From: Massilia sp. YIM B02769
Lineage (GTDB): Bacteria; Pseudomonadota; Gammaproteobacteria; Burkholderiales; Burkholderiaceae_D
Direction: 5' to 3'
NCBI RefSeq assembly: GCF_030411995.1
Contig: NZ_JASNRC010000004.1
Coordinates: 93,711 to 157,710, forward strand
Length of the DNA stretch: 64,000 bases
The translations under genes and the position numbers were made by a program. The notes below the pieces were generated by a model that saw only the letters and a list, made by a program, of their open reading frames with translations, was not told where the DNA came from and made no database searches. Below are positions 34,725-44,760 of the stretch, piece by piece; within the stretch, counting starts at the first letter, position 1, and each line of letters opens with the position of its first letter.

Positions 34725-37391
34725 TCAGGCGCAGGCGGCTTGCGGCAGCGCCAGGTAGCGTTCGGCCAGGTCTTCGGCGGCGAGCGGACGCGAGATGAAG
34801 TAGCCCTGCACCTCGTTGCAGCCGAGTTCGCGCAACACCTGCAGCTGGGCCGCCGTCTCCACGCCTTCGGCCACCACCGCCATGCCCAGCGCATGCGCCA
34901 TCGAGACGATCGCTTCGAAGAACACCCGCCCCTCTCCGCCGCCGTCGAGTTCCGCCGTAAAGGCGCGGTCGACCTTCAGCACATCCATGCGCAGGGTGCG
35001 CAGCTGCGACAGCGAGGAGTAACCGGTGCCGAAGTCGTCGATGTGCAGCTTGACGCCGAGCGCGCGCAGGGCCGCCAGCTCGGCCAGGATCTCGTCGCGG
35101 TCGCCCATCATGGCCGACTCGGTGATCTCGACTTCGAGCAGCGCCGCCGGCACGCCGTGGCGCGCGAGGGCTTCCTCGATGCGGGTCTTGACGCCGCCGC
35201 GCTCGAACTGGCGCGCCGAGACGTTGATCGACACCGGCACCAGCAGCGCGCCTTCGCGCTCCCAGGCCGCCAGCTGGGCGCAGGCCGCTTCGATGACCAG
35301 GTCGCCGATCGGCACGATCAGGCCGCTGGCTTCGGCAAACGGAATGAACTCGCCCGGCGCCACCATGCCCTGCTCGGGATGGCGCCAGCGCAGCAGCGCT
35401 TCCATGCTGAGCAGGCGGTTTGACGCCGGGTCGACGCGTGGCTGGTAGTGCAGCACGAACTGCTCCTGTGCGATCGCCTCGATCAGTTCCTGCTTCAGGC
35501 GCGCGCGCTTCTGGATGCCGCCCGAGAGCTTCTCGTCGTAGAAGCGGTGTTGGCATTTGCCGTCGTGCTTGGCCGCGTACATGGCGATGTCGGCGTGCCG
35601 GATCAGGGTGCCGGCATCCTGGCCGTCGCGCGGGAACATGGCGATCCCGATCGAGGCGCCGACACTGGCCTGCAGCCCTTCCCCCAGCGCGAACGGACGC
35701 GCAAAGGCGGCGACGATGCGCTCGGCCACGGCGGCCACCTGGAAGGCATCGCGCGCCGGCCGCATCAGCACCACGAACTCGTCGCCGCCGAAGCGCACGA
35801 CTTCGTCGCCCGGACGCAGCAGCGCTCCCAGGCGGCGCGCCGCCGCCGTCAGCAAGCCGTCGCCGACCGCGTGGCCGTGGGTGTCGTTCACCTGCTTGAA
35901 TTCGTCGAGGTCGACGAACAGCAGCGCCAGCCCGCCTTCGTGCGCGGCGGCGTCGAGCAGGGTCGGCACGTGGTTCAGCAGCCAGCTGCGGTTGCGCAGG
36001 CCGGTGAGCGAATCCTGGTTCGCCAGGCGCTCCATCTCGGTTTCGTACTTCTTGCGCTCGCTGATGTCCTGCAGCGTCACCGCCAGGCCGTCGCCCACGC
36101 GCACCAGGCGGCGCCGGCCCCAGGCGAATGCCAGGCGCGTGTCCGCCGGCATGCGCCGGTCTTCCTCGTAGAAGCCGGTCGCCATCGCGGTGCGGTAGGT
36201 GGCCACGATCTCGTCGCCGGAGACGCCGCGGTCCATGGTCGATACCGCGCGCCCGACCAGGTCGCGCCGCGTCATGCCGTAGAAGGACGCGCCGCGCTCG
36301 TTGCAGTCGACGATGCGGAAGTCGACGATCTGGCCCTTGCGGTCGCGCACCGGCGCGGCCATGTAGAAGCCGTCGTTGGCGCTTTCGGTGGCGGTGCGGT
36401 AGGCCAGGCGCACCGCTTCGTGCTCGCGCGCCCGGCTGGCCGCGCGCAGCGACAGCAGGCTGGCCAGGCCGGCCATCAGCGCCAGCGCGATGCTGCCGGC
36501 CACGGCGCGGTCGCGGCTCTCTTCCCAGTACAGCTGGGCGGCGGCGCTGCCGTCGCGCTGCGACAGCGCCACCATCGCCACCACCGGATACACGGCCGAA
36601 TCGCGCCAGCCCATGGCACGCGCGACGCCGTCGCCGAAGCCTTCATGGCCCACCAGGCGCGGGCCGTCCCGGTGCGCGCCCAGGCTGGTCTTGTTCAGGG
36701 TGCGCGGGCCGCCGGGACGCCCGGTCTCGTCGCCCGCCTGCTCGATCCAGAAGCGGCCATCGGTGTCGGCCATCGCCAGCAGGCCATCGGCGCCGAGGGT
36801 CGACTGGCCGACGAAGGAAGTGAAATAGGCGGCATCGACCGCCATCACCACGATCCCATCGAATTCCTCATCAAGCCGGTCGAGGCGGCGCGTGAACAGC
36901 ACCACTTCGCGCGTGGCGTCGAAGCCGGCCGGGGCGATGTCAACCCGCAGCGCGCTCGAATTGCTGTTCTTGTGCCGGGTGAAGAAGGCGGCGTCCAGCA
37001 GGTCCTCGGGCAGGCCGTTGCGGCGCGTGCTGGAGCGCACCTTGCCGTCGGCGCCGACGATGGCGACCGAGACAAAGGCGTGGTCGGTGAACATGCCGTC
37101 GGCGCGCATGTCTTCCAGCAGGGTCTGGCGCTGGCCATGCTCCCAGCTGTGCTTGAGCTGCATGGTGATCTGGTCCATCTGCGCGATCGAGCGCGTGACG
37201 TACTGCTCGTAGGCCTGGGCGTAGGTATCGGCTTCCTTCAGCAGCAGCAGGCGCGCACGCTCGGCGTCGCCGTCGGCGCGCAGGATGGTCACGGCCCAGA
37301 GTGCGGCGGCGCAGAGGACGGCGAGGACGGGCCAGACGATGGCCAGGAGGGTGTTGGTGCGGGATGGGCTGGAAGCGGCTGGTATCTTCAT
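34725..37391 (-). CDS. dCache-PAS-GGDEF-EAL membrane signalling protein
   Basis: 888 aa, probably both a diguanylate cyclase and a c-di-GMP phosphodiesterase, though often one half dominates. A transmembrane segment at about 14-36, an extracytoplasmic dCache sensor up to about 290, a second segment near 300-318, a PAS domain (TATESANDGFYMAAP...), then GGDEF with an intact GGDEF at 535-539 and EAL with E664-A665-L666 in SMEALLRWRHPEQG. EAL-domain catalytic motifs INVSARQFERGG, EITESAMMGD, DDFGTGYSSLSQLR and VVAEGVET are all present. The gene is alone on its transcript; the sensed signal is unknown. Confidence 0.94.
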   Translation of the reverse strand: MKIPAASSPSRTNTLLAIVWPVLAVLCAAALWAVTILRADGDAERARLLLLKEADTYAQAYEQYVTRSIAQMDQITMQLKHSWEHGQRQTLLEDMRADGMFTDHAFVSVAIVGADGKVRSSTRRNGLPEDLLDAAFFTRHKNSNSSALRVDIAPAGFDATREVVLFTRRLDRLDEEFDGIVVMAVDAAYFTSFVGQSTLGADGLLAMADTDGRFWIEQAGDETGRPGGPRTLNKTSLGAHRDGPRLVGHEGFGDGVARAMGWRDSAVYPVVAMVALSQRDGSAAAQLYWEESRDRAVAGSIALALMAGLASLLSLRAASRAREHEAVRLAYRTATESANDGFYMAAPVRDRKGQIVDFRIVDCNERGASFYGMTRRDLVGRAVSTMDRGVSGDEIVATYRTAMATGFYEEDRRMPADTRLAFAWGRRRLVRVGDGLAVTLQDISERKKYETEMERLANQDSLTGLRNRSWLLNHVPTLLDAAAHEGGLALLFVDLDEFKQVNDTHGHAVGDGLLTAAARRLGALLRPGDEVVRFGGDEFVVLMRPARDAFQVAAVAERIVAAFARPFALGEGLQASVGASIGIAMFPRDGQDAGTLIRHADIAMYAAKHDGKCQHRFYDEKLSGGIQKRARLKQELIEAIAQEQFVLHYQPRVDPASNRLLSMEALLRWRHPEQGMVAPGEFIPFAEASGLIVPIGDLVIEAACAQLAAWEREGALLVPVSINVSARQFERGGVKTRIEEALARHGVPAALLEVEITESAMMGDRDEILAELAALRALGVKLHIDDFGTGYSSLSQLRTLRMDVLKVDRAFTAELDGGGEGRVFFEAIVSMAHALGMAVVAEGVETAAQLQVLRELGCNEVQGYFISRPLAAEDLAERYLALPQAACA

Positions 37392-37498
37392 GCGCGGTCA
37401 AGAGGCTGCGGGTGTCGTACCCGCTGGCCTGTCGGCCGCCATGGCGGGCAGCGCAGCTTAAGCCGTCAATATGACCGCTTGATGACGCTCTACCAAGT

Positions 37499-37628
37499 CG
37501 TAGGGTGGACCGGGCCGCGAAAGGCGGGTTCCCCGTCCACGCGGTGATCGGTAGAAGCTGCGTTTTCGTGCCGGATGATTCAGCCGCAAACGATCACCGC
37601 GTGGACGGCCAAGCCGTCCACCCTACGG
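37499..37628. repeat. inverted pair of GTAG-footed hairpins (GGAC type)
   Basis: Left unit 37499-37544: CGTAGGGTGGAC with GTCCACGCGG. Right unit 37598-37628: CCGCGTGGACGG with CCGTCCACCCTACGG. The inner flanks GCGGTGATCG and CGATCACCGC are exact complements, so the pair can form one long hairpin, as at 20726-20859. Feet point outwards. Confidence 0.87.
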
Positions 37629-37660
37629 ACTACCTACCGTATCGAGTAGCCAGGTTTGCC

Positions 37661-38227
37661 CTAGCTGCGCGGCGGCTGCATGCCCTGGAACTCGCTCACC
37701 GCTTCGCGGTACTGGCGCGACTCCTGCAGGCGGTTCATGTAGCGGATCGGGCGGCGCGCCTTGCGCTCGATGGCATAGCCGCTCAGCGTGCCGCGCGCGC
37801 CGCACTTGGCGCGGCAGGTGGCCAGGCCGGCCGCATCGCGGTCGTCGAGCACGATCTTGCCCCCCTGGACGCTCACCTTCAGCGTGCACGCCGCCTCGCC
37901 CCCGGCCGGCATGCTCTGCTGGCGGTAGACGAAGTCCTCGCCCTCGCGCCCGGCGATGCCCCAGACGCTGCAGGTATGGCCATTGGCGAATTCGAGGTAG
38001 GCGCGCAGGTACACATGGTCGGCATCCTGGCGCACGATCTCGACCACGTCCTCGGCCAGGTAGCGCTCGGCCGGGCGGTCGGCGCCGGCATTGATCGTGT
38101 TCATGAAGCGGCGCTTATAGACACCCTCGATGCTGCCGGCCAGGTCGTCGGCGGCGAAAGACGATGCCGCAGGCAACGCCAGCAACGCGGCGCAGACCAG
38201 GCCGAGTTTCGCCATCCTGCGCTTCAT
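37661..38227 (-). CDS. small exported protein of unknown function, third gene of the pncB operon
   Basis: 188 aa with a signal peptide ([20 protein letters not shown], then SSFA). The mature part contains a conserved-looking [39 protein letters not shown] and four cysteines (HTCSVW, AACTLKV and CRAKCG), so disulfides are plausible in the periplasm. I do not recognise the family. Its ATG overlaps the pncB stop (ATGA), so it is translated with pncB although the products act in different compartments, which hints at co-regulation rather than a shared complex. Confidence 0.75.
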   Translation of the reverse strand: MKRRMAKLGLVCAALLALPAASSFAADDLAGSIEGVYKRRFMNTINAGADRPAERYLAEDVVEIVRQDADHVYLRAYLEFANGHTCSVWGIAGREGEDFVYRQQSMPAGGEAACTLKVSVQGGKIVLDDRDAAGLATCRAKCGARGTLSGYAIERKARRPIRYMNRLQESRQYREAVSEFQGMQPPRS

Positions 38228-39429
38228 GGCTGGCCTCCGCGCTGCTCCGGATGGTTGAACACCTGGCGCAGATAGGCCAGGAAGGTCTCGTCGGTGCACT
38301 GCGATTTACCCGGCGTATCGGACAGCTTGGCCACCGGCTGGCCGTTGCAGCGCACCAGTTTCATGACGATGTTCAGCGCCTTGTACGGCGTGTCGTTGGT
38401 GAGCTGGGTGCCGATGCCGAAACCGAGCATCACGCGGTCGGCGAAGTGGCGGTACAGCGCCAGCGCCTTCGGCACCGTCAGCGCGTCGGAGAACACCAGA
38501 CGCTTGGTGCGCGCATCGATGCGCAGCCTGGCGTAATGGGCCAGCGCCTTTTCGCCCCACTCCATCGGGTCGCCCGAGTCGTGGCGCAGGCCGTCGAACA
38601 GCTTGGCGAAGTAGAGATCGAAGTCGTTCAGGAAGGCGTCCATGCCGACCACGTCGGTGAGCGCGGTACCCAGGTCGCCGCGGTATTCCTGGACCCAGTC
38701 TTCCAGCGCCGCCTTCTGGAAATCGCGCAGGCGCACGCCGAAGGACTGAAAGGCCTGCATGTATTCGTGGGCCATGGTCCCGATCGGCACCAGGTTGTAC
38801 TTGCGCGCCAGGTAGACGTTCGAGGTGCCCTTGAAGAACTGCGGCAGCTCGCGCGCCAGCGTCTCGACGACTTCGTCCTGCCACTCGCTGGAGAAGCGGC
38901 GGCGCACGCCGAAATCGAAGAAGGCGAAGCCGTTGGTGCGCTTCGGCTCCTGGTCGAACGCGCGGAACTGCGCGATCTTCTCGGCCAGGCGCACGCGCGC
39001 CTCGCGCAGCGCGTGCTCCTTGTCGAAGCGGCGGAAATACAGCTCGTTGACGATGTAGAGGACAAAAATCTCGAAGCCCATCACGTGCACCACCGGCCCC
39101 ACGGCGCGGATGCGCAGGTGCGGGCCATCGGTTTCCACGGTGATGAACTTGCGCTGGAAGCGGAACACCGTGAGGAAGTCGGCGAAGTCGCTCTTGATGA
39201 AGCGCAGGCTGCGCAAATAATTGATCTCATCTTCGCTGAACAGCATCTCGCACAGGTGGTCGAGTTCGCGCTCGACCTCTTCCTTCAGCTCGGCCAGCGG
39301 ATAGGCCGGCTCGTTACGGCAGCGGAATTCGTATTCGCCGTGGGCGTTCGGGTGCCGGTGCAGCAGCGCCTGCCACATGGTGAATTTGTACAGGTCGGTT
39401 TCGAGCAGGCTGCGAACGATGGGCTTCAT
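38224..39429 (-). CDS. pncB: nicotinate phosphoribosyltransferase
   Basis: 401 aa, the usual size. Converts nicotinate and PRPP to nicotinate mononucleotide in the NAD salvage (Preiss-Handler) pathway, in the cytosol. The opening [18 protein letters not shown], the phosphorylated histidine H221 in [14 protein letters not shown], and [16 protein letters not shown] are signatures, with [11 protein letters not shown] near the end. The ATG at 39429 is 17 bp downstream of the SET-domain gene's stop. Overlaps the next gene by 4 bp. NAD made here would feed the NAD-consuming Sir2 enzyme elsewhere in the window, but no direct link is shown. Confidence 0.95.
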   Translation of the reverse strand: MKPIVRSLLETDLYKFTMWQALLHRHPNAHGEYEFRCRNEPAYPLAELKEEVERELDHLCEMLFSEDEINYLRSLRFIKSDFADFLTVFRFQRKFITVETDGPHLRIRAVGPVVHVMGFEIFVLYIVNELYFRRFDKEHALREARVRLAEKIAQFRAFDQEPKRTNGFAFFDFGVRRRFSSEWQDEVVETLARELPQFFKGTSNVYLARKYNLVPIGTMAHEYMQAFQSFGVRLRDFQKAALEDWVQEYRGDLGTALTDVVGMDAFLNDFDLYFAKLFDGLRHDSGDPMEWGEKALAHYARLRIDARTKRLVFSDALTVPKALALYRHFADRVMLGFGIGTQLTNDTPYKALNIVMKLVRCNGQPVAKLSDTPGKSQCTDETFLAYLRQVFNHPEQRGGQP

Positions 39430-39446
39430 GGTGCGATCCTTGGACT

Positions 39447-39935
39447 TCAGGTTTTCTTTTTTTGTCGGCGTTTCGGCGCCAGCATGGTGCCGCTGCAGCC
39501 GGGTGTGCCGCAACGGCATGCGAACTTCTTCTTCAGCGCCGGCGTGTGGCGCTCGTCGTAGATGAGGGCGTAATTGTAATTCAGTTCCTGTCCGGGCTCG
39601 ATGGGATGCAGCGCATGGATGTAGACGCGCCCGTCTTCCTCGTAGGCTTCGCAGTTCGGGCTGCAGGCATGGTTGATCCAGCGCGCCTCGTTGCCGCGCC
39701 GCCCGCCGTCGATCACGCGGCCGTCGGCCAGGCTGAAATAGAAGGTGTGGTTGACCGGCCCGCCGGCTTTCGCGGCGCGCTCGGTGGCTTCGTCCCAGCT
39801 GATGCGCTCGCCCTTGTATTCGACGATGCGCTCGCCCGGCTCGATGTGGCGGCGGGCAAAGACGCCGTTGCCGTGGATGGGGGACTGCTTCACTTCATAG
39901 GCTGGATCGGCCTTGGCTGCGGATGTGGTCGGCAT
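39447..39935 (-). CDS. SET-domain protein (putative lysine methyltransferase)
   Basis: 162-aa single SET domain. Motifs: [40 protein letters not shown] (the NH-x-C-x-P-N-C core), and [20 protein letters not shown] with the invariant GxELxYDY-like loop. The post-SET cysteines [10 protein letters not shown] follow, giving the Zn-binding Cys set of active histone-type methyltransferases. The substrate in bacteria is generally unknown; possible targets are nucleoid or ribosomal proteins. It leads the operon SET-pncB-exported protein. The start (ATG 39935) has no strong ribosome site; the upstream region 39936-40104 has AT-rich promoter-like sequence. Confidence 0.88.
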   Translation of the reverse strand: MPTTSAAKADPAYEVKQSPIHGNGVFARRHIEPGERIVEYKGERISWDEATERAAKAGGPVNHTFYFSLADGRVIDGGRRGNEARWINHACSPNCEAYEEDGRVYIHALHPIEPGQELNYNYALIYDERHTPALKKKFACRCGTPGCSGTMLAPKRRQKKKT

Positions 39936-40104
39936 GTGGGAGGTGTGAATAGGACAGCAACGTGTACGAACAACATTGTTAGTATTATTGTACGGGTTTC
40001 GAATCCGTGCCGCACACTCGAGCCGCAGGCAGGCGGTGTCCAACCATCAGGCGCCCGGGAAGACGCCGCCACGGACTGCGCCGCGGCGGCGGCGCGGCGT
40101 GCGG

Positions 40105-41172
40105 TCAAACGCGCACGAGTTCGACGCGGCGGTTCTTCGCCTTGCCTTCTTCGGTCGTGTTGTCGGCCAGCGGCTGGTCCGGGCCCTTGCCGACGGCGCT
40201 CAGGCGGTCGCCGGCGATGTGCTTCGCGGTGATCGCCTGGACCACCGATTCGGCGCGCGCCTGCGAGAGCTTGCGGTTGTGGGCCGCATCCCCGGTGGCA
40301 TCGGTATGGCCTTCGACACGCAGCTTCAGGCCAGGCTCGCCTTGCATCAGTTTGACGATCTCGTCCACCGCCGGCTGGCTTTCCTGGCGCATGACCTGGC
40401 TATCGGTATCGAAGTTCAGGTAAAGCGCGACGTGGCCGTCCTTCTTCAGGGCGCTGGAGAGCTGGGCGGCGGGCAAGGCCTGCACCTGCTGTTGCATTGC
40501 CTTTTCTTCGACGGTCACGACGCCGACCTCGCCGCCGTGAACATAGAGCGTGAACCAGATGTTCGTCTGCGGCGTGCGGATCAGCCATTGCTCGAAATTA
40601 GGCGCATCTGCGTCCGTGCCCGCATCGATATAGGGAAGGTTCATCTTGCCGTACACGGCCTGGTAACTCCCGCCATTGCGCTCGATGAACTTCTCGTCCC
40701 TCGGATGGACGGTGTCGACCCGCGTTGCACCGAGCGATTTCAGGGCCGTTTCATAGTTGCGGTGTGCGGCCAGCTCGGACCACTTCATGTCGCTCAGCGA
40801 AAATTTTCGGCGCATGACCTTGCCTTCGACCCGGCGCAGTTCTTCGCCGGCGATCACATAGGCACGATCGAAATCGAGATCGCTGTCCACGATCACATCA
40901 TTTGGTTTCAGCTCCGCAGGCATGGCGACATACGGGAAAGGCGGCAGTTCCTTGGTCGTCACCGGGACCGATTGCAGGTCGAAGGGCTTGGCCGCCGCCG
41001 TGGCGGGCGCCGCTTCGGCAGGCGCCGGCGCCGCGCCTGGCGTCTCTGCCGCCTGCGTCGTGGCCGCAGGCGCCTGATTGGCGGCGTCCTGGGCGTCGTT
41101 CTGGTGGCGTTTGCAAGCCGTCAGGGTGGCGGCGATCATCAAGGGCAAGGCAAGAATCGAGAGACGCTTCAT
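40105..41172 (-). CDS. OmpA-family outer-membrane lipoprotein
   Basis: 355 aa. A lipobox ends the signal peptide (LPLMIAATLTAC, lipidated C20), then an Ala/Pro-rich linker to about residue 70, an uncharacterised middle domain, and a C-terminal OmpA-like peptidoglycan-binding domain: VALYLNFDTDSQVMRQES, LKLRVEGHTDATGDAAHNRK, LSQARAESVVQAI, NRRVELVRV. The Asp and Arg that bind diaminopimelate are in the HTDATGD...LSQARA region. It probably ties the outer membrane to the cell wall. Divergent promoter space lies upstream; it is not in an obvious operon. Confidence 0.9.
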   Translation of the reverse strand: MKRLSILALPLMIAATLTACKRHQNDAQDAANQAPAATTQAAETPGAAPAPAEAAPATAAAKPFDLQSVPVTTKELPPFPYVAMPAELKPNDVIVDSDLDFDRAYVIAGEELRRVEGKVMRRKFSLSDMKWSELAAHRNYETALKSLGATRVDTVHPRDEKFIERNGGSYQAVYGKMNLPYIDAGTDADAPNFEQWLIRTPQTNIWFTLYVHGGEVGVVTVEEKAMQQQVQALPAAQLSSALKKDGHVALYLNFDTDSQVMRQESQPAVDEIVKLMQGEPGLKLRVEGHTDATGDAAHNRKLSQARAESVVQAITAKHIAGDRLSAVGKGPDQPLADNTTEEGKAKNRRVELVRV

Positions 41173-41361
41173 GGCGGTTTGTTCGGTATAAAAAAGTTAA
41201 CAGGAACGCCAGAATAGCAGAGTTGGGGGCACATTTGGCGAGTGCATCGGCGCGCCGTACGTGCGACCCAACGACCAGCCGAAAGACATGCCTGGCGCGC
41301 CTGATGACAGGCCGCCGGGACAGGGCATGCGGCCGGCCGCTTGTCGGGAGCCGGCCGCGCG

Positions 41362-41841
41362 TCACACGGGTAGCCGTCCTTGCGCCACCAGCGCGCGGGT
41401 GCGACCCAGCGTCGACAGCAAGGCACTCCTGTAACCATTCTCGCTGTCCATCAGCGCCTGCTCCGCCTGTTCTTCCGCGCCGCCCGGTGTCTTGCCGCGC
41501 AGGCCGAGATAGCAGTAGAACCGCAACTGCAGCGCGCCGCCGGCGTCTTCGAACAGCTCGTTGACGATCACGCCTTCGCGCGGGCCGCCCGCCTGGAAGA
41601 ACGAGACTTTTTGCGCATCGTCGAAGCTGATGATTTCGCGCAGCTCCTGTCCGCCGATGGTGGCCTCGCGCACGATGTGGCCGGCGCCCTCTTCCACGAC
41701 CTCGCAACGCGTGCACAGGCCAGGCGGCAGGAACAGCCGGGCGTCGCGCGCCTTGCGTACCAGGCCGGCCCAGGCCTGCTGCCGGGTCAGGGGATGCTCG
41801 CCGTCCGGATTCACGGCGACGGTGGCGGTCGAATAGATCAT
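41362..41841 (-). CDS. DUF1857/AtaL-like SRPBCC protein
   Basis: 159 aa resembling the AtaL/DUF1857 group of the START-like SRPBCC superfamily, small alpha/beta proteins with a hydrophobic pocket. Seen: PLTRQQAWAGLVRKARDARL and REATIGGQELREIISFDDAQ, and NELFEDAGGALQLRFYCYL. AAGGAG lies before the ATG. It follows the NAD(P)-binding reductase gene by 25 bp on the same strand and may share its transcript; both may act on the same small molecule. The substrate is unknown. Confidence 0.77.
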   Translation of the reverse strand: MIYSTATVAVNPDGEHPLTRQQAWAGLVRKARDARLFLPPGLCTRCEVVEEGAGHIVREATIGGQELREIISFDDAQKVSFFQAGGPREGVIVNELFEDAGGALQLRFYCYLGLRGKTPGGAEEQAEQALMDSENGYRSALLSTLGRTRALVAQGRLPV

Positions 41842-41866
41842 GGTGTTCTCCTTTGTACGAAGGTGT

Positions 41867-42736
41867 TCAGGCAGCGGCGGCCATGCCGGCGGCGAATGCG
41901 CGGTAGGTATGCAGCGGCCGTCCCAGCATGTCCGTCAGGCGTTCCACGTCGCCAGCCTGCGGCACCATGCCGTCGCTGACGAAGCGCTCGGCCATCAGGC
42001 GCATGTCGTAGGCCATCCACGATGGCATGAACCCGCGCAGGTTCTGTTCGAAGCCGGCGCTATCGTCGCCGGCGTAGGCGACCGGACGCCCCAGCACATC
42101 GGTCCAGATGGCGGCGACACTCGCGCCGGTGAGCGTGTCCGGGCCGACCAGGTTGATGCGTTCGAGCGGCAGCGGGCCGGCGGCGCGGTCGCGGCGCACC
42201 AGCTCGATGGCCGCGATCTCGGCGATGTCGCGCGTATCGACCATGGCCAGTCCTTTCGAACCGATCGGCATCGGGTAGACGCCGTGGTTGACCACCACGT
42301 CCTTGATCGTGACGTCGTTGTCGATGAAGTAGGCCGGACGCAGGATGGTGGCCGAGAAGCCCATGGCCTCGATCATGCGCTCGATGCCATATTTGCCGGC
42401 GAAGTGCGGTACGTTGACATACACGTCGCTGCCAATCACCGACAGGTAGACCACGTGCTGGACGCCGGCTGCGCGGGCCAGGTTCAGCGCGACGAGCGCC
42501 TGGGTGAACTCGTCGGGCGCGACGGCGTTCAGCAGGAACAGGGTCGAGACGCCCGTGAAGGCGCCGCGCAGGGAATCGACATCGAGCAGGTCGCCCTGGA
42601 CGACCTCGACGCCGGCCGGGAAGCTGGCCCTGGCTGGATCACGCACCAGGGCGCGGGGATGGATGCCGCGGGCGACGAGTTGGTCGACGACCTTGCGGCC
42701 GATATTGCCGGTGGCGCCGGTAACGAGAATGGTCAT
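41867..42736 (-). CDS. NmrA/SDR-type NAD(P)-binding protein
   Basis: Atypical short-chain dehydrogenase of the NmrA/TMR family, 289 aa. The dinucleotide motif is TGATGNIGRKVVDQL at the N terminus; NLARAAGVQHVVYLSVIGSD and RPAYFIDNDV follow. The usual catalytic Tyr-x3-Lys is not clear (GKYGIERMIEA lies near that position), so it may reduce quinone-like compounds or act as a redox sensor. AAGGAG precedes the ATG at 42736. It is divergent from a LysR regulator, which probably controls it. The LysR-type operator half sites would lie in 42737-42852. Confidence 0.88.
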   Translation of the reverse strand: MTILVTGATGNIGRKVVDQLVARGIHPRALVRDPARASFPAGVEVVQGDLLDVDSLRGAFTGVSTLFLLNAVAPDEFTQALVALNLARAAGVQHVVYLSVIGSDVYVNVPHFAGKYGIERMIEAMGFSATILRPAYFIDNDVTIKDVVVNHGVYPMPIGSKGLAMVDTRDIAEIAAIELVRRDRAAGPLPLERINLVGPDTLTGASVAAIWTDVLGRPVAYAGDDSAGFEQNLRGFMPSWMAYDMRLMAERFVSDGMVPQAGDVERLTDMLGRPLHTYRAFAAGMAAAA

Positions 42737-42852
42737 GGTCTGTACTCCTTGAGATGGGTTAAAAAGTGTCGGTTGACGCTTCCCATACTAGGCGTCCCAC
42801 TGACGTAACGATAGACGGTAGAATTGGACATCCTGTCTCACTGGTGGAACAT

Positions 42853-43740
42853 ATGGACTTGCTTGCTCTTGCCGATTTCAACCTCGTTGCCCGTCATGGC
42901 GGCTTCGGCCGTGCCGCCCGCGCCAGCGGTCGGCCGAAAGCCACATTGTCGCGCCGCGTCGCCGAACTCGAAGGCAGCCTCGGCGTGCGCCTGCTGGAAC
43001 GCGGCGCGCGGGTCCTGAAGCTGACCCAGGAGGGACAGGCGCTGTACGAGCGCACCGGCGCCCTGCTCACCGAGATCGACGAAGCCGCCGCCGAAGTGGC
43101 CTCGGGCGGCGCCGCGCCGCGCGGGCGGCTGCGCGTCAGCGCCCCACTGTTGTTCTCGCAAACCGCGATGGGCAAGCTGGCCGCCTCCTTCGCCCTGGCT
43201 TATCCGGAAGTGCGGCTGGAAGTGACGACCGAGGACCGGGCTGTGGACATGGTCGAGGAAGGCTACGACCTGGCGATCCGCGTGAATCCGGCGCCGGACG
43301 CGAACCTGGTCGGCCGCATCCTGCTGCACGACCGCCTGGCCGTGGTGGCGCCGCCGGCGCTGGCGCGGCCGCAGGACGGCACGCCCGTTCCGGCGGTCGT
43401 GCGCGGCGCCGCAAGCGGCGCATCCTGGCCCCTGAAGGAAGCCGGCGCACAGCTCGCCATCGACCCCGTGCTGCGCCTGTCCTCACTCATCATGGTCCGC
43501 GACGCCGTGCTCGCCGGGGTTGGGGTGGCCTGCCTGCCGGTCTCGTTGGTTAGTTACGATATTAGCGAAGGCAGCTTGGCGCATTGGGGCGACCTGGATG
43601 CGCCCGAGATCGCCATCTGGGCGCTGTATCCGTCGCGCCGCCTGCTCAGCACGCGCGTGTCCGCCTTCCTCGACCACTTGAAGGCGGCCTTCCCGCAAGG
43701 GGCGCCGGAAGAACTGGCGGCCCATATCGCGCGCTCATGA
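42853..43740 (+). CDS. LysR-type transcriptional regulator
   Basis: 295 aa. N-terminal winged helix with FNLVARHGGFGRAARASG and PKATLSRRVAELEGSLGVRL, followed by the effector-binding domain (RLRVSAPLLFSQTAMGKL, AIRVNPAPDANLVGR). The start ATG at 42853 has GGTGGAAC upstream. Divergent from the NmrA-like reductase gene, which is its likely target, the classic LysR layout. Its stop overlaps the stop region of the next LysR gene, convergent, by 6 bp. Confidence 0.9.
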   Translation: MDLLALADFNLVARHGGFGRAARASGRPKATLSRRVAELEGSLGVRLLERGARVLKLTQEGQALYERTGALLTEIDEAAAEVASGGAAPRGRLRVSAPLLFSQTAMGKLAASFALAYPEVRLEVTTEDRAVDMVEEGYDLAIRVNPAPDANLVGRILLHDRLAVVAPPALARPQDGTPVPAVVRGAASGASWPLKEAGAQLAIDPVLRLSSLIMVRDAVLAGVGVACLPVSLVSYDISEGSLAHWGDLDAPEIAIWALYPSRRLLSTRVSAFLDHLKAAFPQGAPEELAAHIARS

Positions 43741-44649
43741 CGCCGGCCGGGCGGCGTCGGCGCGGATGAAGTCGACAAAGGCGCGCAGCGGCGCCGGCAG
43801 CAGGCGCCGCCCGGGATAGTAGAGAAAGGGGCCGGAGAACTGCGGCCACCAGGGTTCCAGCACGGGTTCCAGCCGACCGCTTTCGATGTGGGGCCGCAGC
43901 CAGTCCTCGAACAGGTAGACGATGCCGCTGCCGGCCAGCGCCGCATCCACCGTCAGGTCGATGGCGCCGCCCACCTGCACCAGCAGCTGTCCGGCGGGGT
44001 CGATGGTCACCGTCTCCCCGCCCTGCTCGAAGCTCCAGCGGATCATGGCGCCACTGGCAAAGCGTGCACGCATGCAGGTGTGATCCAGCAGCTCGCGCGG
44101 ATGCGCAGGCCGGCCGCGCCGCGCCAGGTAGTCCGGCGCGGCCGCCGCCGCCATGCGCTGCACGCGCGGGCCGATCGGCACGGCGACCATGTCCTGTTCC
44201 AGCCTTTCCTCATACCGGATGCCGGCGTCGCAGCCGGCAGCCAGCACGTCGACGAAGCTCTCGTCGGCGATCACTTCCAGGCGGATTTCCGGGTAGGCCG
44301 CCAGGAAGCGCGGCACGATCGACGGCAGCACCAGCCGCGCCGCGCTCACCGGCACGTTCAGGCGCAGGGTGCCGGTGGGCGTGTCGCGAAAGCCGTTGAC
44401 GACGTCGAGCGCGCTCTCGACTTCGCTCAGCACCGGCTCCAGGCGCGCCAGCAGGCTCAGGCCCGCCTCGGTCGGCACGACGCTGCGCGTGGTGCGGTTC
44501 AGCAAGCGCACGCCGAGCCGGTTTTCCAGGCGGCGCACCGCATCGCTCAATCCCGAGGCGCTGCTGCTGGTAGCGCGCGCCGCGTCGCGAAAGCCTTTGG
44601 CACGCGCCACCGCGACAAAGGCGGACAGGTCACCGAGATCGGCTTTCAT
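43735..44649 (-). CDS. LysR-type transcriptional regulator
   Basis: 304 aa. The helix-turn-helix region is FVAVARAKGFRDAARATS through SGLSDAVRRLENRLGVRLLN, with RTTRSVVPTEAG typical of the group that ends the DNA-binding domain. The effector domain contains TGTLRLNVPVSAARLVLP and GSGIVYLFEDWL. It is divergent from the aldo/keto reductase gene starting at 44761, its likely target. The 44650-44760 gap holds the shared promoters. Ligand unknown. Confidence 0.9.
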   Translation of the reverse strand: MKADLGDLSAFVAVARAKGFRDAARATSSSASGLSDAVRRLENRLGVRLLNRTTRSVVPTEAGLSLLARLEPVLSEVESALDVVNGFRDTPTGTLRLNVPVSAARLVLPSIVPRFLAAYPEIRLEVIADESFVDVLAAGCDAGIRYEERLEQDMVAVPIGPRVQRMAAAAAPDYLARRGRPAHPRELLDHTCMRARFASGAMIRWSFEQGGETVTIDPAGQLLVQVGGAIDLTVDAALAGSGIVYLFEDWLRPHIESGRLEPVLEPWWPQFSGPFLYYPGRRLLPAPLRAFVDFIRADAARPAS

Positions 44650-44760
44650 CGCGCATCCTTATTGTTCGTTTTTACGTACAACCCATCCTGACTATACCGG
44701 ATTGTCATGCGAGTGTTCCGGATTTATCGTGGCTACACCAACAACGAACCGGAGCACACC

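Noticed and set aside
39930..40104. Possible tRNA or small RNA between SET and OmpA-like genes
   Set aside because: No cloverleaf or stable stem seen; only AT-rich promoter-like sequence.
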